This document shows, piece by piece, positions 33,233-43,781 of a stretch of 64,000 bases of DNA. Location of the stretch: positions 62,001 through 126,000 of the forward strand of contig NZ_BLRL01000004.1 in assembly GCF_015082335.1 (NCBI RefSeq), in the 5' to 3' direction. How positions within the stretch are numbered: the stretch's first letter is position 1; each line of letters starts with the position of its first letter. The DNA comes from Moritella sp. F3 (GTDB lineage: Bacteria > Pseudomonadota > Gammaproteobacteria > Enterobacterales > Moritellaceae). A program made the position numbers and the translations under genes. A model generated the notes under the pieces. The model did not search any database, was not told where the DNA came from, and worked only from the letters and a program-made list of their open reading frames with translations.

Positions 33233-35221
33233 ATGCCAACTCGTCAAGAGCTAGCGAACGCAATTCGTGCCCTAAGTATGGACGCAGTTCAACAAGCAAA
33301 TTCAGGCCATCCAGGCGCACCTATGGGCATGGCAGATATTGCCGAAGTATTGTGGCGTAAAAACCTAAACCATAACCCAGCAAATCCAAACTGGGTTGAC
33401 CGTGATCGATTTATTCTTTCAAACGGCCATGGCTCAATGCTTATTTACTCACTGCTACACCTAACAGGTTATGCATTACCTATTGAAGAATTGAAGAACT
33501 TCCGTCAATTGCATTCAAAAACACCGGGTCACCCTGAATACGGTTATGCACCAGGCATTGAAACAACGACTGGCCCGCTAGGCCAAGGTATTACTAATGC
33601 TGTTGGTATGGCGATTGCTGAAAAAACATTAGCAGCACAGTTCAACAAACCAGAACATGAAGTTGTTGATCACTACACTTACTCGTTCCTAGGTGATGGT
33701 TGCCTAATGGAAGGTATCTCACATGAAGCATGTTCACTTGCTGGCACATTAGGCCTAGGCAAGCTTGTTGCATTCTGGGATGACAACGGTATTTCAATTG
33801 ACGGCGAAGTAGACGGCTGGTTCACAGACGATACTGTGAAACGTTTTGAAGCTTACGGTTGGCATGTTGTTTCTGTAGATGGTCACAACCCTGCAGAAAT
33901 CCAAGCAGCTATTGATGCATCTAAAGCAGAAACATCACGTCCAAGCCTTATCTGTTGTAAAACAGTCATTGGTTTTGGTTCACCAAACAAAGAAGGTACG
34001 CATGACTGTCATGGTGCTCCTCTAGGTGACGCTGAAATTATCGCAACACGCGAAAAACTAGGTTGGAAACACCCTGCATTCGAAATCCCAGCAGATATCT
34101 ATTCTGAGTGGGATGCTAATGAAGCTGGCGCACAAGCGGAAGCGGCATGGAATGAAAAATTTGCGGCTTATGAAGCGGCATACCCAGAACTAGCTGCAGA
34201 ATACGCACGTCGTACTTCTGGTGAATTACCAGCTGACTGGGAAGCTAAAACGTCTGCTTACATTAAACAGCTTCAAGCTGATTCTGCAAAAGTAGCAACA
34301 CGTAAAGCATCACAAAACTGTATCGAAGAATTCGGTGCATTATTACCTGAACTGCTAGGTGGATCTGCGGATTTAGCACCATCTAACTTGACTATGTGGT
34401 CTGGTACTAAAGCAATCACTGCTGATGACGCATCTGGTAACTACTTACACTATGGTGTTCGTGAGTTTGGTATGACTGCAATCATCAACGGTATGTCGTT
34501 ACACGGCGGTTTCACGGCTTACGGTGCTACATTCCTGATGTTCATGGAATATGCGCGTAACGCAATGCGTATGGCTGCATTGATGAAAGTGCAAAACATC
34601 CAAGTTTACACGCATGATTCAATCGGCCTAGGTGAAGATGGTCCAACTCACCAACCAGTAGAGCAAGTTGCTAGTTTACGTATGACACCTAACATGAGCG
34701 CATGGCGTCCATGTGATTCAGTTGAATCAGCAGTTGCTTGGAAACACGCAATTGAACGTAAAGATGGTCCAACTGCACTTATCTTCAGCCGCCAAGGTCT
34801 AGCACCAATGGCACGTGATGAAGCACAATTAGCAAACGTTGCTAAAGGTGGTTACACGCTAGTTGATTGTGATGGCAAACCTGAGCTTATCCTTATTTCT
34901 ACAGGTTCTGAAGTTGAGCTTTGTACTAAAGCAGCTGCAGAGCTTACAGCGAAAGGCCGTAAGGTACGTGTTGTATCTATGCCTGCTACAGATGTATTTG
35001 ACAAGCAAGACGCAGCATACCGCGAATCAGTATTACCGTCAGACGTTGTTAAACGTGTTGCGGTGGAAGCGGGTATTGCTGACTTCTGGCACAAATACAC
35101 AGGCTTTAACGGTGCTATCATCGGTATGACTACATTCGGCGAATCAGCACCTGCTGAGCAATTGTTCGAAATGTTTGGTTTCACTGTTGCTAACGTAGTT
35201 GCAACGGCTGAATCACTATAA
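33233..35221 (+). CDS. tkt: Transketolase
   Basis: TPP-dependent enzyme of the pentose phosphate pathway that moves two-carbon units between sugar phosphates. 662 residues, standard length. Conserved segments include [19 protein letters not shown] at the start, the TPP-binding [22 protein letters not shown]...[26 protein letters not shown] and, in the pyrimidine domain, [18 protein letters not shown]. In E. coli tktA also lies near metK and gshB. The gene is followed by a terminator. Confidence 0.97.
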   Translation: MPTRQELANAIRALSMDAVQQANSGHPGAPMGMADIAEVLWRKNLNHNPANPNWVDRDRFILSNGHGSMLIYSLLHLTGYALPIEELKNFRQLHSKTPGHPEYGYAPGIETTTGPLGQGITNAVGMAIAEKTLAAQFNKPEHEVVDHYTYSFLGDGCLMEGISHEACSLAGTLGLGKLVAFWDDNGISIDGEVDGWFTDDTVKRFEAYGWHVVSVDGHNPAEIQAAIDASKAETSRPSLICCKTVIGFGSPNKEGTHDCHGAPLGDAEIIATREKLGWKHPAFEIPADIYSEWDANEAGAQAEAAWNEKFAAYEAAYPELAAEYARRTSGELPADWEAKTSAYIKQLQADSAKVATRKASQNCIEEFGALLPELLGGSADLAPSNLTMWSGTKAITADDASGNYLHYGVREFGMTAIINGMSLHGGFTAYGATFLMFMEYARNAMRMAALMKVQNIQVYTHDSIGLGEDGPTHQPVEQVASLRMTPNMSAWRPCDSVESAVAWKHAIERKDGPTALIFSRQGLAPMARDEAQLANVAKGGYTLVDCDGKPELILISTGSEVELCTKAAAELTAKGRKVRVVSMPATDVFDKQDAAYRESVLPSDVVKRVAVEAGIADFWHKYTGFNGAIIGMTTFGESAPAEQLFEMFGFTVANVVATAESL

Positions 35222-35285
35222 TAATACAATCGGCATAACCTTTGTTATGTCCGGTTTGATTATGATTAGTAACACATATTGATAT

Positions 35286-35315
35286 CAAAAAAGAGCGCTT
35301 CGGTGCTCTTTTTTA
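35286..35315 (+). terminator. Rho-independent terminator after tkt
   Basis: An aaagagc/gctcttt stem with a GCTTCGGT-type loop is followed by a U-run at 35309-35314. Confidence 0.85.
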
Positions 35316-35349
35316 TTACCTGTAATTTAGCTATTACCTAAGCCTGAAT

Positions 35350-35373
35350 GATGTTGATGTTGATGTTGATGTT
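35350..35373. repeat. GATGTT hexamer repeat, four copies
   Basis: Four perfect contiguous copies of GATGTT, non-coding, between the tkt and panD terminators. Confidence 0.9.
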
Positions 35374-35403
35374 GAATCGAGGGATAAGGTGGAATTACAG
35401 GTA

Positions 35404-35432
35404 TAAAAAAACCAGCATGCGCTGGTTTTTTG
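35404..35432 (-). terminator. Bidirectional rho-independent terminator, panD end
   Basis: aaaaaaccagc/gctggtttttt stem with loop ATGC, ahead of the panD stop. Poly-A on one side and poly-T on the other give U-tracts on both strands. Confidence 0.88.
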
Positions 35433-35454
35433 TTATTCCGTATAGGTTTGCTAA

Positions 35455-35835
35455 CTAGGCAACCTGTACAGGAATATCGTTACTTGTGCGCACGATGTCA
35501 TTCGCTTGATCAAGATAAACTAGGTCAGGCTTGTGTTGTTTCGCTTCTTCATTATCCATGCGTACATAAGCACAGATGATGATGCGATCGCCTACTGCGG
35601 CTTTACGTGCTGCAGCACCATTCACAGAAATGATTTTCGAACCGCGTTCGCCAGCGATTGCGTAAGTTGAAAAGCGCTCACCATTATCAATGTTATAGAT
35701 ATCGATTGCTTCATATTCTAGGATCCCTGATGCATCAAGCATATCTTGATCGATTGCACATGAACCTTCATAGTTTAGTTCGGCATGTGTTACACGCGCT
35801 TGGTGTAACTTACCTTTTAGCATTGTGGTTTGCAT
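35455..35835 (-). CDS. panD: Aspartate 1-decarboxylase proenzyme
   Basis: Converts aspartate to beta-alanine for pantothenate synthesis. 126 residues, equal to E. coli PanD, when started at the ATG at 35835 ([20 protein letters not shown]). The self-cleavage site is visible in YEGSCAID, where Gly-Ser splits to form the pyruvoyl group. Other family parts are [19 protein letters not shown] and [13 protein letters not shown]. It is separated from panC by a 237-bp gap that carries tandem repeats, so it may have its own promoter. Confidence 0.96.
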   Translation of the reverse strand: MQTTMLKGKLHQARVTHAELNYEGSCAIDQDMLDASGILEYEAIDIYNIDNGERFSTYAIAGERGSKIISVNGAAARKAAVGDRIIICAYVRMDNEEAKQHKPDLVYLDQANDIVRTSNDIPVQVA

Positions 35836-35954
35836 TGTTCTAAAACCCATTCCATTAATTGTTTATGACTATACCGTTAACGATTTACCGACGACATGTC
35901 GTACAAAATACGTACCAGCGACCATAGTAGCGTATTTGTTTAATTAGCGCAATT

Positions 35955-36020
35955 GTACTAGCACTTAAGGAAATATGTACTAGTCGCCAAGGAAACACGC
36001 ACTAACAGTAAGGTAAATAT
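35955..36020. repeat. Three tandem 22-bp imperfect repeats between panC and panD
   Basis: Contiguous units at 35955-35976, 35977-35998 and 35999-36020. Each has a block like gtactag near the start and aaggaaa near position 13. Units 1 and 2 agree at 15 of 22 positions, and units 1 and 3 at 16 of 22. A perfect 10-bp inverted match (taaggtaaat at 36009-36018 with atttacctta at 36039-36048) and an interleaved 8-bp one (gcactaac at 35999-36006 with gttagtgc at 36030-36037) overlap the third unit. Confidence 0.75.
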
Positions 36021-36072
36021 ATACCTAGGGTTAGTGCTATTTACCTTAACAACCAACTGATTAGGCTAGTTA

Positions 36073-36924
36073 TTATGTTAATTCAATCACTTTATTGTCG
36101 ATTAAACGCGCTTTACCTAAGAATGCAGCCATTAATACTACGGCTTGCTTGCTGTCTGTTGTGAGCGAGGCTAAGGTCTCTGCATCGACAATATCAATCG
36201 CGTCGGTATTGAAACCAGCGGCATTTAGTTGCGCCGTTGCCTGTGTTACTAATATCTGATTTTCTTGCTCGTCCACAGAGATTTTTCCAGCAATTATAGT
36301 CATCACTTCTGCTAATAATGGCGCTATAATACGCTCTTCAGCGGTTAACAGACCATTGCGTGAGCTCATTGCTAAACCTGACTTTTCGCGTACGGTTGGC
36401 ACACCAACAATTTGAATTGGCATCGCTAAATCAGCAACCATATGACGAATAAGGGCGAGCTGTTGGAAATCTTTCTCACCAAATAGGGCCACATCAGGCT
36501 GTACTAAATTAAATAATTTAGCCACGATAGTCGACACACCATTAAAATGGCCTGGGCGATGTGCTCCCTCAAGTACTTCGGAAATGCCGGGTACTTGAAT
36601 AAAGGTTTGTGATGCTAAACCGTGTGGGTATATCAGTTCTGGACTTGGTGTGAAGACTAAATCGGTATCAACACTTTGCAGTGCGCGGCAATCTTCATCT
36701 AAGGTGCGTGGGTAGGCAGCTAAATCAGCCGCTTGGTTAAATTGCATTGGATTCACAAAGATACTCACCACAACACGGTCTGCGAATTTTTGCGCTTCTT
36801 TCACCAAGGTTAAATGGCCATCATGCAAATTCCCCATAGTTGGTACGAATGCCGTAGATAGACCTTGACGACGCCAAGCGATAACTTGCTCTCGAAGCAC
36901 GTCAATATTTGCAATAATATCCAT
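36073..36924 (-). CDS. panC: Pantothenate synthetase (pantoate--beta-alanine ligase)
   Basis: Couples pantoate with beta-alanine using ATP. 283 residues, the same length as E. coli PanC. The nucleotide-binding motifs are [19 protein letters not shown] (HxGH type), [19 protein letters not shown] and [18 protein letters not shown]. It follows panB by 135 bp and precedes panD, completing the pantothenate trio. Confidence 0.96.
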   Translation of the reverse strand: MDIIANIDVLREQVIAWRRQGLSTAFVPTMGNLHDGHLTLVKEAQKFADRVVVSIFVNPMQFNQAADLAAYPRTLDEDCRALQSVDTDLVFTPSPELIYPHGLASQTFIQVPGISEVLEGAHRPGHFNGVSTIVAKLFNLVQPDVALFGEKDFQQLALIRHMVADLAMPIQIVGVPTVREKSGLAMSSRNGLLTAEERIIAPLLAEVMTIIAGKISVDEQENQILVTQATAQLNAAGFNTDAIDIVDAETLASLTTDSKQAVVLMAAFLGKARLIDNKVIELT

Positions 36925-37059
36925 ATATGAATTACCTAATAAATGAGGGAATAGTGAAAGAGGGGGCGTGCAAATTTTGATTATTTGCTTATCAACCCCT
37001 CGTTCTTTTGTGCGGACACGTGAGCAGGAGATAACACGTGAACTTATGCTAAGCGTAAT

Positions 37060-37854
37060 CTATGAAAACATGTGCTCATCGGCAGGGAAAGTCTGCGCAG
37101 CAACTTCATCAATATAAGCGCTAACGGCTTTACGCATATCACCGGTTTCGGCGAGAAAGTTTTTCGAGAATTTAGGCACAAAGCCTTTCGAAATACCGAA
37201 TGCATCATGCATTACTAAGATTTGCCCATCGGTATCGCGACCAGCACCAATACCAATCACTGGGATTGTTAAGGCTTCAGAGATACGCTTTGCTAGTGGC
37301 GCAGGGATACACTCTACCACTAATAGTTGGATGCCTGCGGCTTGTAATGACAGTGCGTGTTCAACCATTTCATCGGCTTTATCTTGCGCGCGGCCTTGTA
37401 CTTTAAAACCACCAAATACATGTACCGACTGCGGTGTTAAACCAAGATGACCACACACAGGAATTCCACGTTCAGTCAGAGCTGAAACGCTATCAACTAA
37501 CCATTCTCCGCCTTCTACTTTAACCATGTTCGCACCGGCTTGCATAAGCGTTGTCGCATTGGTTAAAGTCTGTTCTTTAGTTGCATAACTCATGAATGGC
37601 ATGTCAGAGATAAGCAGTGCTTCAGTCGCACCTGCACGTACGCAGCGGGTATGATAAGCAATATCTGTAACAGTAACTGGTAGCGTATCATTGTGGCCTT
37701 GTAATACCATGCCCATCGAGTCGCCAACTAGTAATACTGGCATGCCGACTTCGTCAAACAATGCAGAAAAACTTGCATCATAAGCAGTAATACATGCAAA
37801 CTTCTGGCCTGCTTCTTTCAATTTAAGCAGTTTAGATACGGTAACTTTACTCAT
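37060..37854 (-). CDS. panB: 3-methyl-2-oxobutanoate hydroxymethyltransferase
   Basis: First committed enzyme of pantoate synthesis, adding a hydroxymethyl group from methylene-tetrahydrofolate to ketoisovalerate. 264 residues as in E. coli. Conserved segments: [62 protein letters not shown] and [23 protein letters not shown]. An AAGGAT ribosome-binding site precedes the start. It lies 18 bp after folK and probably shares its transcript. Confidence 0.96.
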   Translation of the reverse strand: MSKVTVSKLLKLKEAGQKFACITAYDASFSALFDEVGMPVLLVGDSMGMVLQGHNDTLPVTVTDIAYHTRCVRAGATEALLISDMPFMSYATKEQTLTNATTLMQAGANMVKVEGGEWLVDSVSALTERGIPVCGHLGLTPQSVHVFGGFKVQGRAQDKADEMVEHALSLQAAGIQLLVVECIPAPLAKRISEALTIPVIGIGAGRDTDGQILVMHDAFGISKGFVPKFSKNFLAETGDMRKAVSAYIDEVAAQTFPADEHMFS

Positions 37855-37872
37855 TGGAAATCCTTCTTCACA

Positions 37873-38397
37873 TTACTCTATGTTTTGATAAATAGCTAAG
37901 CCGTTACGAGGACAGTCCTCAAGTAATACGGATAATGCTTGGCCACAAGGTAGTTGTAATTGTGGCGCTATTTCAGCTAAGGGATAAAGTACAAACTCAC
38001 GCTCTTTCATGCCGTAATGTGGCACAGTTAAGCGTGGTGTACTCATCATTTCATTACCGTATAGTAAGATATCTAAATCGAGGGTTCTTGCCCCCCAATG
38101 TTCTTTACGTACACGGCCTTGTTCATTTTCAATATGCTGTAGTGCATCCAATAATGCAATGGGTGCTAAACGCGTATCAATACATGCTACAGCATTAATA
38201 TAGTCAGGTTGTTCTTGTGGCCCCATCGGTTTACTTGCATAAAGAGAGGATACCGACACTAAACGACTTAAACTTAATGTCTCTAGTGCAACAATCGCTT
38301 CTTGTGCTTGCGTGACAGGATCTGCAAGGTTGCTGCCGATCGCGACATAACAACGTGTATAACCCTGTTCGATAGGTTTCGACACATTATTCAGCAT
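37873..38397 (-). CDS. folK: 2-amino-4-hydroxy-6-hydroxymethyldihydropteridine pyrophosphokinase
   Basis: Folate-pathway kinase transferring pyrophosphate from ATP to hydroxymethyldihydropterin. About 174 residues from the ATG at 38397 (MLNNVSKPIEQ), preferred because the upstream extension is hydrophobic and lies deeper inside pcnB. Motifs: RCYVAIGSNLADP, EQGRVRKEHWGARTLDLDILLYG and VPHYGMKEREFVLYPLAEI. The start overlaps the pcnB end by 11 bp, so translation is probably coupled. The order pcnB-folK-panB is that of E. coli. Confidence 0.94.
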   Translation of the reverse strand: MLNNVSKPIEQGYTRCYVAIGSNLADPVTQAQEAIVALETLSLSRLVSVSSLYASKPMGPQEQPDYINAVACIDTRLAPIALLDALQHIENEQGRVRKEHWGARTLDLDILLYGNEMMSTPRLTVPHYGMKEREFVLYPLAEIAPQLQLPCGQALSVLLEDCPRNGLAIYQNIE

Positions 38398-39955
38398 TGT
38401 TATCAGCACTGTTATCAGAATTATTATCAACAATAGTTGTAGCGGCTGGTTTCTTCTTTTTAACGCGACGCGGACGCGTTTTTTTACCTGCAGGTGAATT
38501 CAATTCTTTAATTAAGTTCTGACGACCAGTGGCATTGGCACTTTGATAATCCTGCCACCATTGTGTGACTTCAACTAAATCGCCACCTTGAATGTCTGCA
38601 CGCATTTCTAAGAAATCAAAACCAGCGCGGAATTTTAAATGCTCGAACGCTTTTTCTGCGCGTTTACCTTGGCGACGTGGTAAGCGGCTTTGTAGATGCC
38701 AAATATCACGGATTGTTGAGGTAAATCGACGTGGAATAGCAATGCTTTTCGTTTGTGAGTCTAGCGCGTCATTCATTGCTAATAACAAAGCGTCATTGTA
38801 GTTAAGACCGCTATCGATCACACGCTCTTCAGCAAGTGCCTCAAGTGGATACCATAACATAGCTGCATATAAATAAGCCGGTGTTACACGTTTGCCAGCA
38901 TTAATACGGTTGTCAGTATTTTCTAGTGCAATTTCGATGAATTTATCGCAATTACTTGAACCGTCTTCGTTTAAATACTTGCTTACTAGTGGAAATAATG
39001 GCTGAAATAAGCCATGTTCTTTCATCAATTTGTATGTTGCTAAACCCTGGCCATTTAAAAATAGTTTTAGCGTTTCTTCAAATAAACGTGCTGCTGGGAT
39101 GCTTGATAGTAAGCTCGCGAGTTGTTTGATTGGTGCTGCAGCATCAGGGCTAATCTGCATATCTAATTTAGCCGCAAAACGTACTGCACGTAGCATACGT
39201 ACAGGATCTTCGCGGTAACGCGTTTCAGGATCGCCAATTAAACGCAGTTGTTTGCTTTGTAAATCAGCAAGGCCGCCTGCAAAGTCATACACAGCACGAT
39301 CGGCAATGTTGTAATACAGCGCATTAACGGTGAAATCACGACGTTCAGCATCTTCACTGATTGTGCCATAGACGTTATCGCGTAATAACATGCCGCCATC
39401 AGATTGCTTTGATGTTTGTTGATTTTCTTCTTCGACGTGATGACCACGGAAGGTCGCTACTTCAATCATGTCACGGCCAAATAGGATGTGAGCAAGGCGG
39501 AAACGGCGGCCAACTAAGCGACAGTTATGAAATAATTTTTTGATTTGTTCTGGTTCAGCATTGGTCGCAATATCGAAATCTTTTGGTTCTTGACCAATAA
39601 AAATATCACGAACACCACCACCAACAAGATACGCTTGGTAGCCTGACTTGTGTAAACGGTAAAGTACTTTTAGGGCGTTTTCACTAATTAAATTATGGTT
39701 TACCGGGTGTTGACCCTTTTCCAACTTCAGCTCATTTAATCCTAAAACAGGTGTATCTTGCGTTATGACTGGCGCAGGTGTTGCAACCGCTGTTTCATGA
39801 GAACGCGTTTGGCTAGGTGCTTTTTTACTCGCTGAATCACGATCTTTGCGTGTATTTGACGCTGCTTCAGATGTTGTGTCTTGCACATCTGGCGTTTGAT
39901 CTAGCTGCTTTCTGCTCAGTATATTTTTACAGAATTTAGTGATTTGAGTGAAAAT
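38387..39955 (-). CDS. pcnB: Poly(A) polymerase I, apparently starting at AUU
   Basis: Adds 3' poly(A) tails to RNA and so promotes RNA decay and controls plasmid RNAI. The nucleotidyltransferase core reads LVGGGVRDIFIGQEPKDFDIATNAEPEQIKKLF, with the catalytic DFD, then RLVGRRFRLAHILFG and EDAERRDFTVNALYY. The C-terminus is basic (GKKTRPRRVKKKKPA). The open frame reaches an ATG at 40033, but homology begins at IFTQITKFCKNILSRK, like the E. coli MFTRVANFCRKVLSRE. That codon is ATT (39955-39953), with GAGGT 6 nt upstream. E. coli pcnB is documented to start at AUU, so I place the start here (522 residues). Confidence 0.9.
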   Translation of the reverse strand: MFTQITKFCKNILSRKQLDQTPDVQDTTSEAASNTRKDRDSASKKAPSQTRSHETAVATPAPVITQDTPVLGLNELKLEKGQHPVNHNLISENALKVLYRLHKSGYQAYLVGGGVRDIFIGQEPKDFDIATNAEPEQIKKLFHNCRLVGRRFRLAHILFGRDMIEVATFRGHHVEEENQQTSKQSDGGMLLRDNVYGTISEDAERRDFTVNALYYNIADRAVYDFAGGLADLQSKQLRLIGDPETRYREDPVRMLRAVRFAAKLDMQISPDAAAPIKQLASLLSSIPAARLFEETLKLFLNGQGLATYKLMKEHGLFQPLFPLVSKYLNEDGSSNCDKFIEIALENTDNRINAGKRVTPAYLYAAMLWYPLEALAEERVIDSGLNYNDALLLAMNDALDSQTKSIAIPRRFTSTIRDIWHLQSRLPRRQGKRAEKAFEHLKFRAGFDFLEMRADIQGGDLVEVTQWWQDYQSANATGRQNLIKELNSPAGKKTRPRRVKKKKPAATTIVDNNSDNSADNNAE

Positions 39956-40066
39956 GGTACACCTCGAATTAATATTAAAATAGGTTGAATTTTTTGTGCC
40001 GCCTATCATAGCGCTGCACTGGTAAAATGACAAAGATTGTCGACGAAATTTAGTATTAATCTTGCC

Positions 40067-40945
40067 TTATTGGCTTAATACGATGGATTTCTGTCTGGGT
40101 AGGTTTTTGACGGACCAATGTTCTGTGCCCCATTGTAATAGCGCTGGAATCGAAAGATCTTGTAGTTCGCTAAAAACAGGTAGGGCTAAGAACTTGAATG
40201 CATCAATTAATAAAGCCTTCGCATTGCGGTTATCTAAGCCCGGCGCATGATTTTGTTTACTCAATTTAGAGCCATCGGCATTACTAACTAACGGTAAATG
40301 TAAAAATGATGGCGCAGGTTGGCCAAAGTGAGCAAATAGATATAATTGTCGACCAGTCGGTTCAATCAGATCTGCGCCTCTGACTACCTGGGTGATACCC
40401 TGATAAATATCATCAACCACAACAGCAAGATTATAAGCGAATAGACCATCTTTACGATGAATAATAAAATCTTCCGCCGCGAGTTCCTGGTTAATCGCTA
40501 TTGTACCATGCAGTTCATCAATAAAATCATTCACTGGCGTCGTGGTTGTTACGCGTAACGAGGCATTTTCTGCAGCAAGTTGTTTGTGTTTGCATTGACC
40601 TTGATAAAACGTACCTTGCGCTTGGATTTGCTTACGCGTGCAATGGCAGTAATAAGTTAAACCTTGCTGACTAAGTTGTGCTATCGCATCTTGATAGGCT
40701 CGAGTACGTTGGCTTTGGTAGACAACGTCACGATCAGAATTCAAGCCGAAGGCTTCAAGTGTCGTTAGGATGTTGGCTGCAGCACCGGCAACTTCGCGAG
40801 GAGGGTCAAGGTCTTCAATTCGTACTAACCAAGTACCTTGGTTGGCTTTGGCTTGTAAGTAGCTGCCAACAGCAGCGATCAGGGAGCCAAAATGTAGTGG
40901 CCCTGAAGGTGAGGGCGCAAAGCGTCCTACGTAGCTATTGGACAT
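40067..40945 (-). CDS. gluQ: Glutamyl-queuosine tRNA(Asp) synthetase
   Basis: Attaches glutamate to the queuosine base of tRNA(Asp). 292 residues, like a GluRS catalytic domain lacking the anticodon-binding part. The ATP motif is [22 protein letters not shown], with [16 protein letters not shown] following. The zinc-binding insert shows [23 protein letters not shown], and the KMSKS-like loop is SKLSKQNHA. It lies 96 bp downstream of dksA and upstream of pcnB, the E. coli order. Confidence 0.95.
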   Translation of the reverse strand: MSNSYVGRFAPSPSGPLHFGSLIAAVGSYLQAKANQGTWLVRIEDLDPPREVAGAAANILTTLEAFGLNSDRDVVYQSQRTRAYQDAIAQLSQQGLTYYCHCTRKQIQAQGTFYQGQCKHKQLAAENASLRVTTTTPVNDFIDELHGTIAINQELAAEDFIIHRKDGLFAYNLAVVVDDIYQGITQVVRGADLIEPTGRQLYLFAHFGQPAPSFLHLPLVSNADGSKLSKQNHAPGLDNRNAKALLIDAFKFLALPVFSELQDLSIPALLQWGTEHWSVKNLPRQKSIVLSQ

Positions 40946-40997
40946 AAATTGAGTTCTTAAATCGAGAGTTAAAAATAAAAAAGGCTAGAAATAGAAA

Positions 40998-41015
40998 GAG
41001 GGCTAATTAGCCCTC
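40998..41015 (-). terminator. Palindromic hairpin after dksA
   Basis: gagggctaattagccctc is an exact 18-bp palindrome that can fold as a 7-8 bp stem with a small loop. On the minus strand it is followed by a U-rich but interrupted tail. It lies about 27 bp past the dksA stop. Confidence 0.7.
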
Positions 41016-41041
41016 AATAAAATCATGTCAGTAGAAACTGA

Positions 41042-41485
41042 TTAGCCAACCATTTGCTTTTCTTTAATTTCAGAAAGCGTTTTGCAGTCAATACATTGTT
41101 CTGCAGTTGGTCGAGCTTCTAAACGACGGATACCAATTTCGATACCACAAGTGTCGCAAAAACCGAATTCATCATTTTCAATTAATTGAAGTGTTTTTTC
41201 GATTTTTTTGATCAGTTTACGTTCACGATCACGTGCTCGAAGTTCTAAGCTAAACTCTTCTTCCTGAGCTGCACGATCAACAGGATCAGGGAAGTTTGAC
41301 GCTTCATCCTTCATATGAACCACTGTGCGATCAACTTCTTCACGTAGTTCATTACGCCAAGCACTTAAGATATTTTTAAAGTGATCGCGTTGCTTCTCGC
41401 CCATGTATTCTTCACCAGGTTGTTCTTGGTAAGCTTCTACACCTGCGATGGCTAAAACACCGAGTAATTTTTTCGCTTCAGGCAT
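41042..41485 (-). CDS. dksA: RNA polymerase-binding transcription factor DksA
   Basis: Partner of ppGpp in the stringent response; it enters the RNA polymerase secondary channel. 147 residues from the ATG at 41485, chosen because GGAGAGA lies 4-5 nt upstream. Sequence matches E. coli closely: [18 protein letters not shown], the coiled-coil tip [19 protein letters not shown] with both Asp residues of the D-x-x-D-A tip, and the zinc finger [27 protein letters not shown]. Confidence 0.97.
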   Translation of the reverse strand: MPEAKKLLGVLAIAGVEAYQEQPGEEYMGEKQRDHFKNILSAWRNELREEVDRTVVHMKDEASNFPDPVDRAAQEEEFSLELRARDRERKLIKKIEKTLQLIENDEFGFCDTCGIEIGIRRLEARPTAEQCIDCKTLSEIKEKQMVG

Positions 41486-41639
41486 GCTATCTCTCCTAGT
41501 CCGCATTACGCCGTAATATTACCGAGCACTGCTTAGCAATATTTATGGGCGGTATAAATACCAGAAACACACAAACTGCGCAAACTAAACTGGAAAATTG
41601 TTCATCAACACCCTCTTTTGGGTTAGTTTGGTTGTGATC

Positions 41640-42347
41640 TTAATCACAGTTGAATGAAATTTGTTCTACCAGTGTAATTCCGTCTGTTTCTATTGTACTC
41701 GCGTATGCGAATACTTCTACTCCTTGGTTAATGGCCTGCTTAACAAGATCACTATAGTCCTTATCTAAGTGTTTCGCAGGTTTTAAAGTGGTAATTCCTG
41801 TGTGTTGTACGACAAATAATAATACTGCTCGGTGTCCATTTTCCTTTACAGCCATCAGTTCTCGCAAATGCTTTTGACCGCGCACGCTGACAGTATCTGG
41901 AAAATAACCACAGCCATCTTGCAATAAACTGGCACTCTTCACTTCGATATAACATTTACCTAATTGGCTGTCTTCGAGCAATAGATCAATGCGGCTATTC
42001 TCATTACCGTATTTTACTTCGGTACGCAGGGTTTCGTAACCTGCAAGTTGTGATATTGAAGCGCATTCAATGGCTTCTTTGGCTAATTGGTTCGCTCTGG
42101 CTGTATTAATACAGATCATATCGCCGTTGGCTTTTTCGGTGAGCTCCCACGATCGGGAATATTTACGCTTTGGATTATCCGAGGTTGAATACCAAATCGT
42201 ATCGCCAGCATCGCCACAACCGGTCATTGCACCGGTATTGGCACAATGGATAGTGACTTCTTCACCATTTTCAAGAATGACATCGGCTAGAAAGCGCTTG
42301 TAACGTTTTATTAATGTCGCGGATTGTAATGGACTCGGATATTGCAT
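41640..42347 (-). CDS. sfsA: DNA/RNA nuclease SfsA
   Basis: 235 residues when started at the ATG at 42347 ([23 protein letters not shown]), which aligns with E. coli SfsA; an upstream TTG is in frame but unlikely. Conserved segments are [57 protein letters not shown] and [12 protein letters not shown]. The D...E.K nuclease-like residues lie in RIDLLLEDS and CYIEVKS. Once proposed to regulate sugar fermentation; later work suggests a nuclease fold. It follows dksA in the opposite reading order of transcription, as in E. coli. Confidence 0.93.
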   Translation of the reverse strand: MQYPSPLQSATLIKRYKRFLADVILENGEEVTIHCANTGAMTGCGDAGDTIWYSTSDNPKRKYSRSWELTEKANGDMICINTARANQLAKEAIECASISQLAGYETLRTEVKYGNENSRIDLLLEDSQLGKCYIEVKSASLLQDGCGYFPDTVSVRGQKHLRELMAVKENGHRAVLLFVVQHTGITTLKPAKHLDKDYSDLVKQAINQGVEVFAYASTIETDGITLVEQISFNCD

Positions 42348-42408
42348 TGCATGGCTCAATTAGTTGGTTATTAATTGAGAGCATAATAATTTTGCAGCAA
42401 TAAAGCCA

Positions 42409-43668
42409 TCACTTAAATTTAGATAAATCTCGGTGCCATTGTTTATCTTCTTGATCGCTGGCCTTCTGCCACACTTGTTTTACATTTACGCTCAATTGAC
42501 CATTAATTTCATTGGCACTCAGGGTAAATGTAAGGGGGTTGGCAATATTGGGCTGGGATAAAATCTGTTGATCATTAAATACTTGCTCGACGATACACAC
42601 TGAGGTTTTGTCTGGGCTATCAGCATTCCGTGCGAGTGGATTATTACAGTTGTTCATCACATCGCCACCGTTTGGATAAAGCACGCCTAAACGTTGATGT
42701 TGACTGCCAATCGAGACATCAAAAAAAATCTTCTGACTGGCGAGATAATTGTAAATATTGGCAGATAACACGGTCGGCGCACGTTCTTTTTCATTATAGA
42801 AACGTGACATTTTTAAGTACGTTGAACTGCCTCCCGGCGCAGTGACATCGGCAGTACGCACGTATTTATGCAAAATACGCATATGATGTATTGGCAGTGT
42901 CCAGCCAACTTGCACTTGCACTTTGACATCGCCATTACTGAGCTCTTCGACATTGGTTATACGGGTCTGTACTTTGGTATTGAGGATAGGCTCGATGACT
43001 TCATTATCAATACTACTGCGCACTTTTAATAACTGTGCGAGATTGAATTTCGGGCTATGACCATGTGCTGAAAACAAGCGTTTCACATCATCAAGGATCG
43101 AGGTGAGTTGCATGACCTCATGATCTTGTTGACGGATTAATCGTGCACTTTGTTGCGTTGAAATTTGTGGTTCGGCAATGGCTAATTTTATCTCACCTAA
43201 ATTTTTTAAATTATTATCGAATTCATTATCAAGGGTGATGAGACTTTTTTCTATGCTGAGGTTATTGCGTAATACCGCCATACTCTCGCCAATATGATGT
43301 TCGTCAAAGGTCGCCCGTATTTGCTGTACCACAAAGACTTTGCCTTTATAGACATCCTTATCTTTGACCGTCTGTGGCTTGTTTTGCGGGGTGATCTTGA
43401 TATAGGCGGCTTGAATAATCGGCACATATTGTTTGTAGTTGGTGAGATCGACGGGTTTGTTCATTAGTTGATAATCGCGTACATCAAAACTGGCTTTTAT
43501 TCGCGCTTTTTCCAGCATTATTTGTTTGGCACTGGCAAGGCTTTCACCATTACTGAGCTGATGAGTGATGGTATATGTTTTTGACCAAAAACCGACATGG
43601 GCAAGCGCTGAGTGACTATAACTGAGCGTCAATAATAAGGATAAAATAATTGGCATGGATAAGCGCAT
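42409..43668 (-). CDS. Uncharacterised periplasmic protein
   Basis: 419 residues with a signal peptide cleaved near SHSALAHVG. The N-terminal part SNGESLASAKQIMLEKARIKASFDV resembles a FlgT/LPP20-like repeated-Ala helix, followed by IQAAYIKITPQNKPQ and KGKVFVVQQIRATFDEH, beta-strands typical of small periplasmic domains. A central helix (EFDNNLKNLGEIKLAI...) could form a coiled coil. The C-terminal domain holds two cysteines (MNNCNNPLA and SVCIVEQ). I do not recognise the family. Divergent from hrpB with 113 bp between them. Confidence 0.75.
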   Translation of the reverse strand: MRLSMPIILSLLLTLSYSHSALAHVGFWSKTYTITHQLSNGESLASAKQIMLEKARIKASFDVRDYQLMNKPVDLTNYKQYVPIIQAAYIKITPQNKPQTVKDKDVYKGKVFVVQQIRATFDEHHIGESMAVLRNNLSIEKSLITLDNEFDNNLKNLGEIKLAIAEPQISTQQSARLIRQQDHEVMQLTSILDDVKRLFSAHGHSPKFNLAQLLKVRSSIDNEVIEPILNTKVQTRITNVEELSNGDVKVQVQVGWTLPIHHMRILHKYVRTADVTAPGGSSTYLKMSRFYNEKERAPTVLSANIYNYLASQKIFFDVSIGSQHQRLGVLYPNGGDVMNNCNNPLARNADSPDKTSVCIVEQVFNDQQILSQPNIANPLTFTLSANEINGQLSVNVKQVWQKASDQEDKQWHRDLSKFK

Positions 43669-43781
43669 AGTAAGTTCCTTTTGCTATTCCTTATAAATAA
43701 TAGACTTAAATTTAATGGATGGTATTTTTAGGGTAAAATACGTCGATTACTGATTAATTTATTTTATCCTGAGAGGCCTTT

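Noticed and set aside
38387-40033. pcnB start at the ATG at 40033
   Set aside because: The added 26 residues have no counterpart in PcnB, and the AUU with a well-spaced GAGG fits the known E. coli start.
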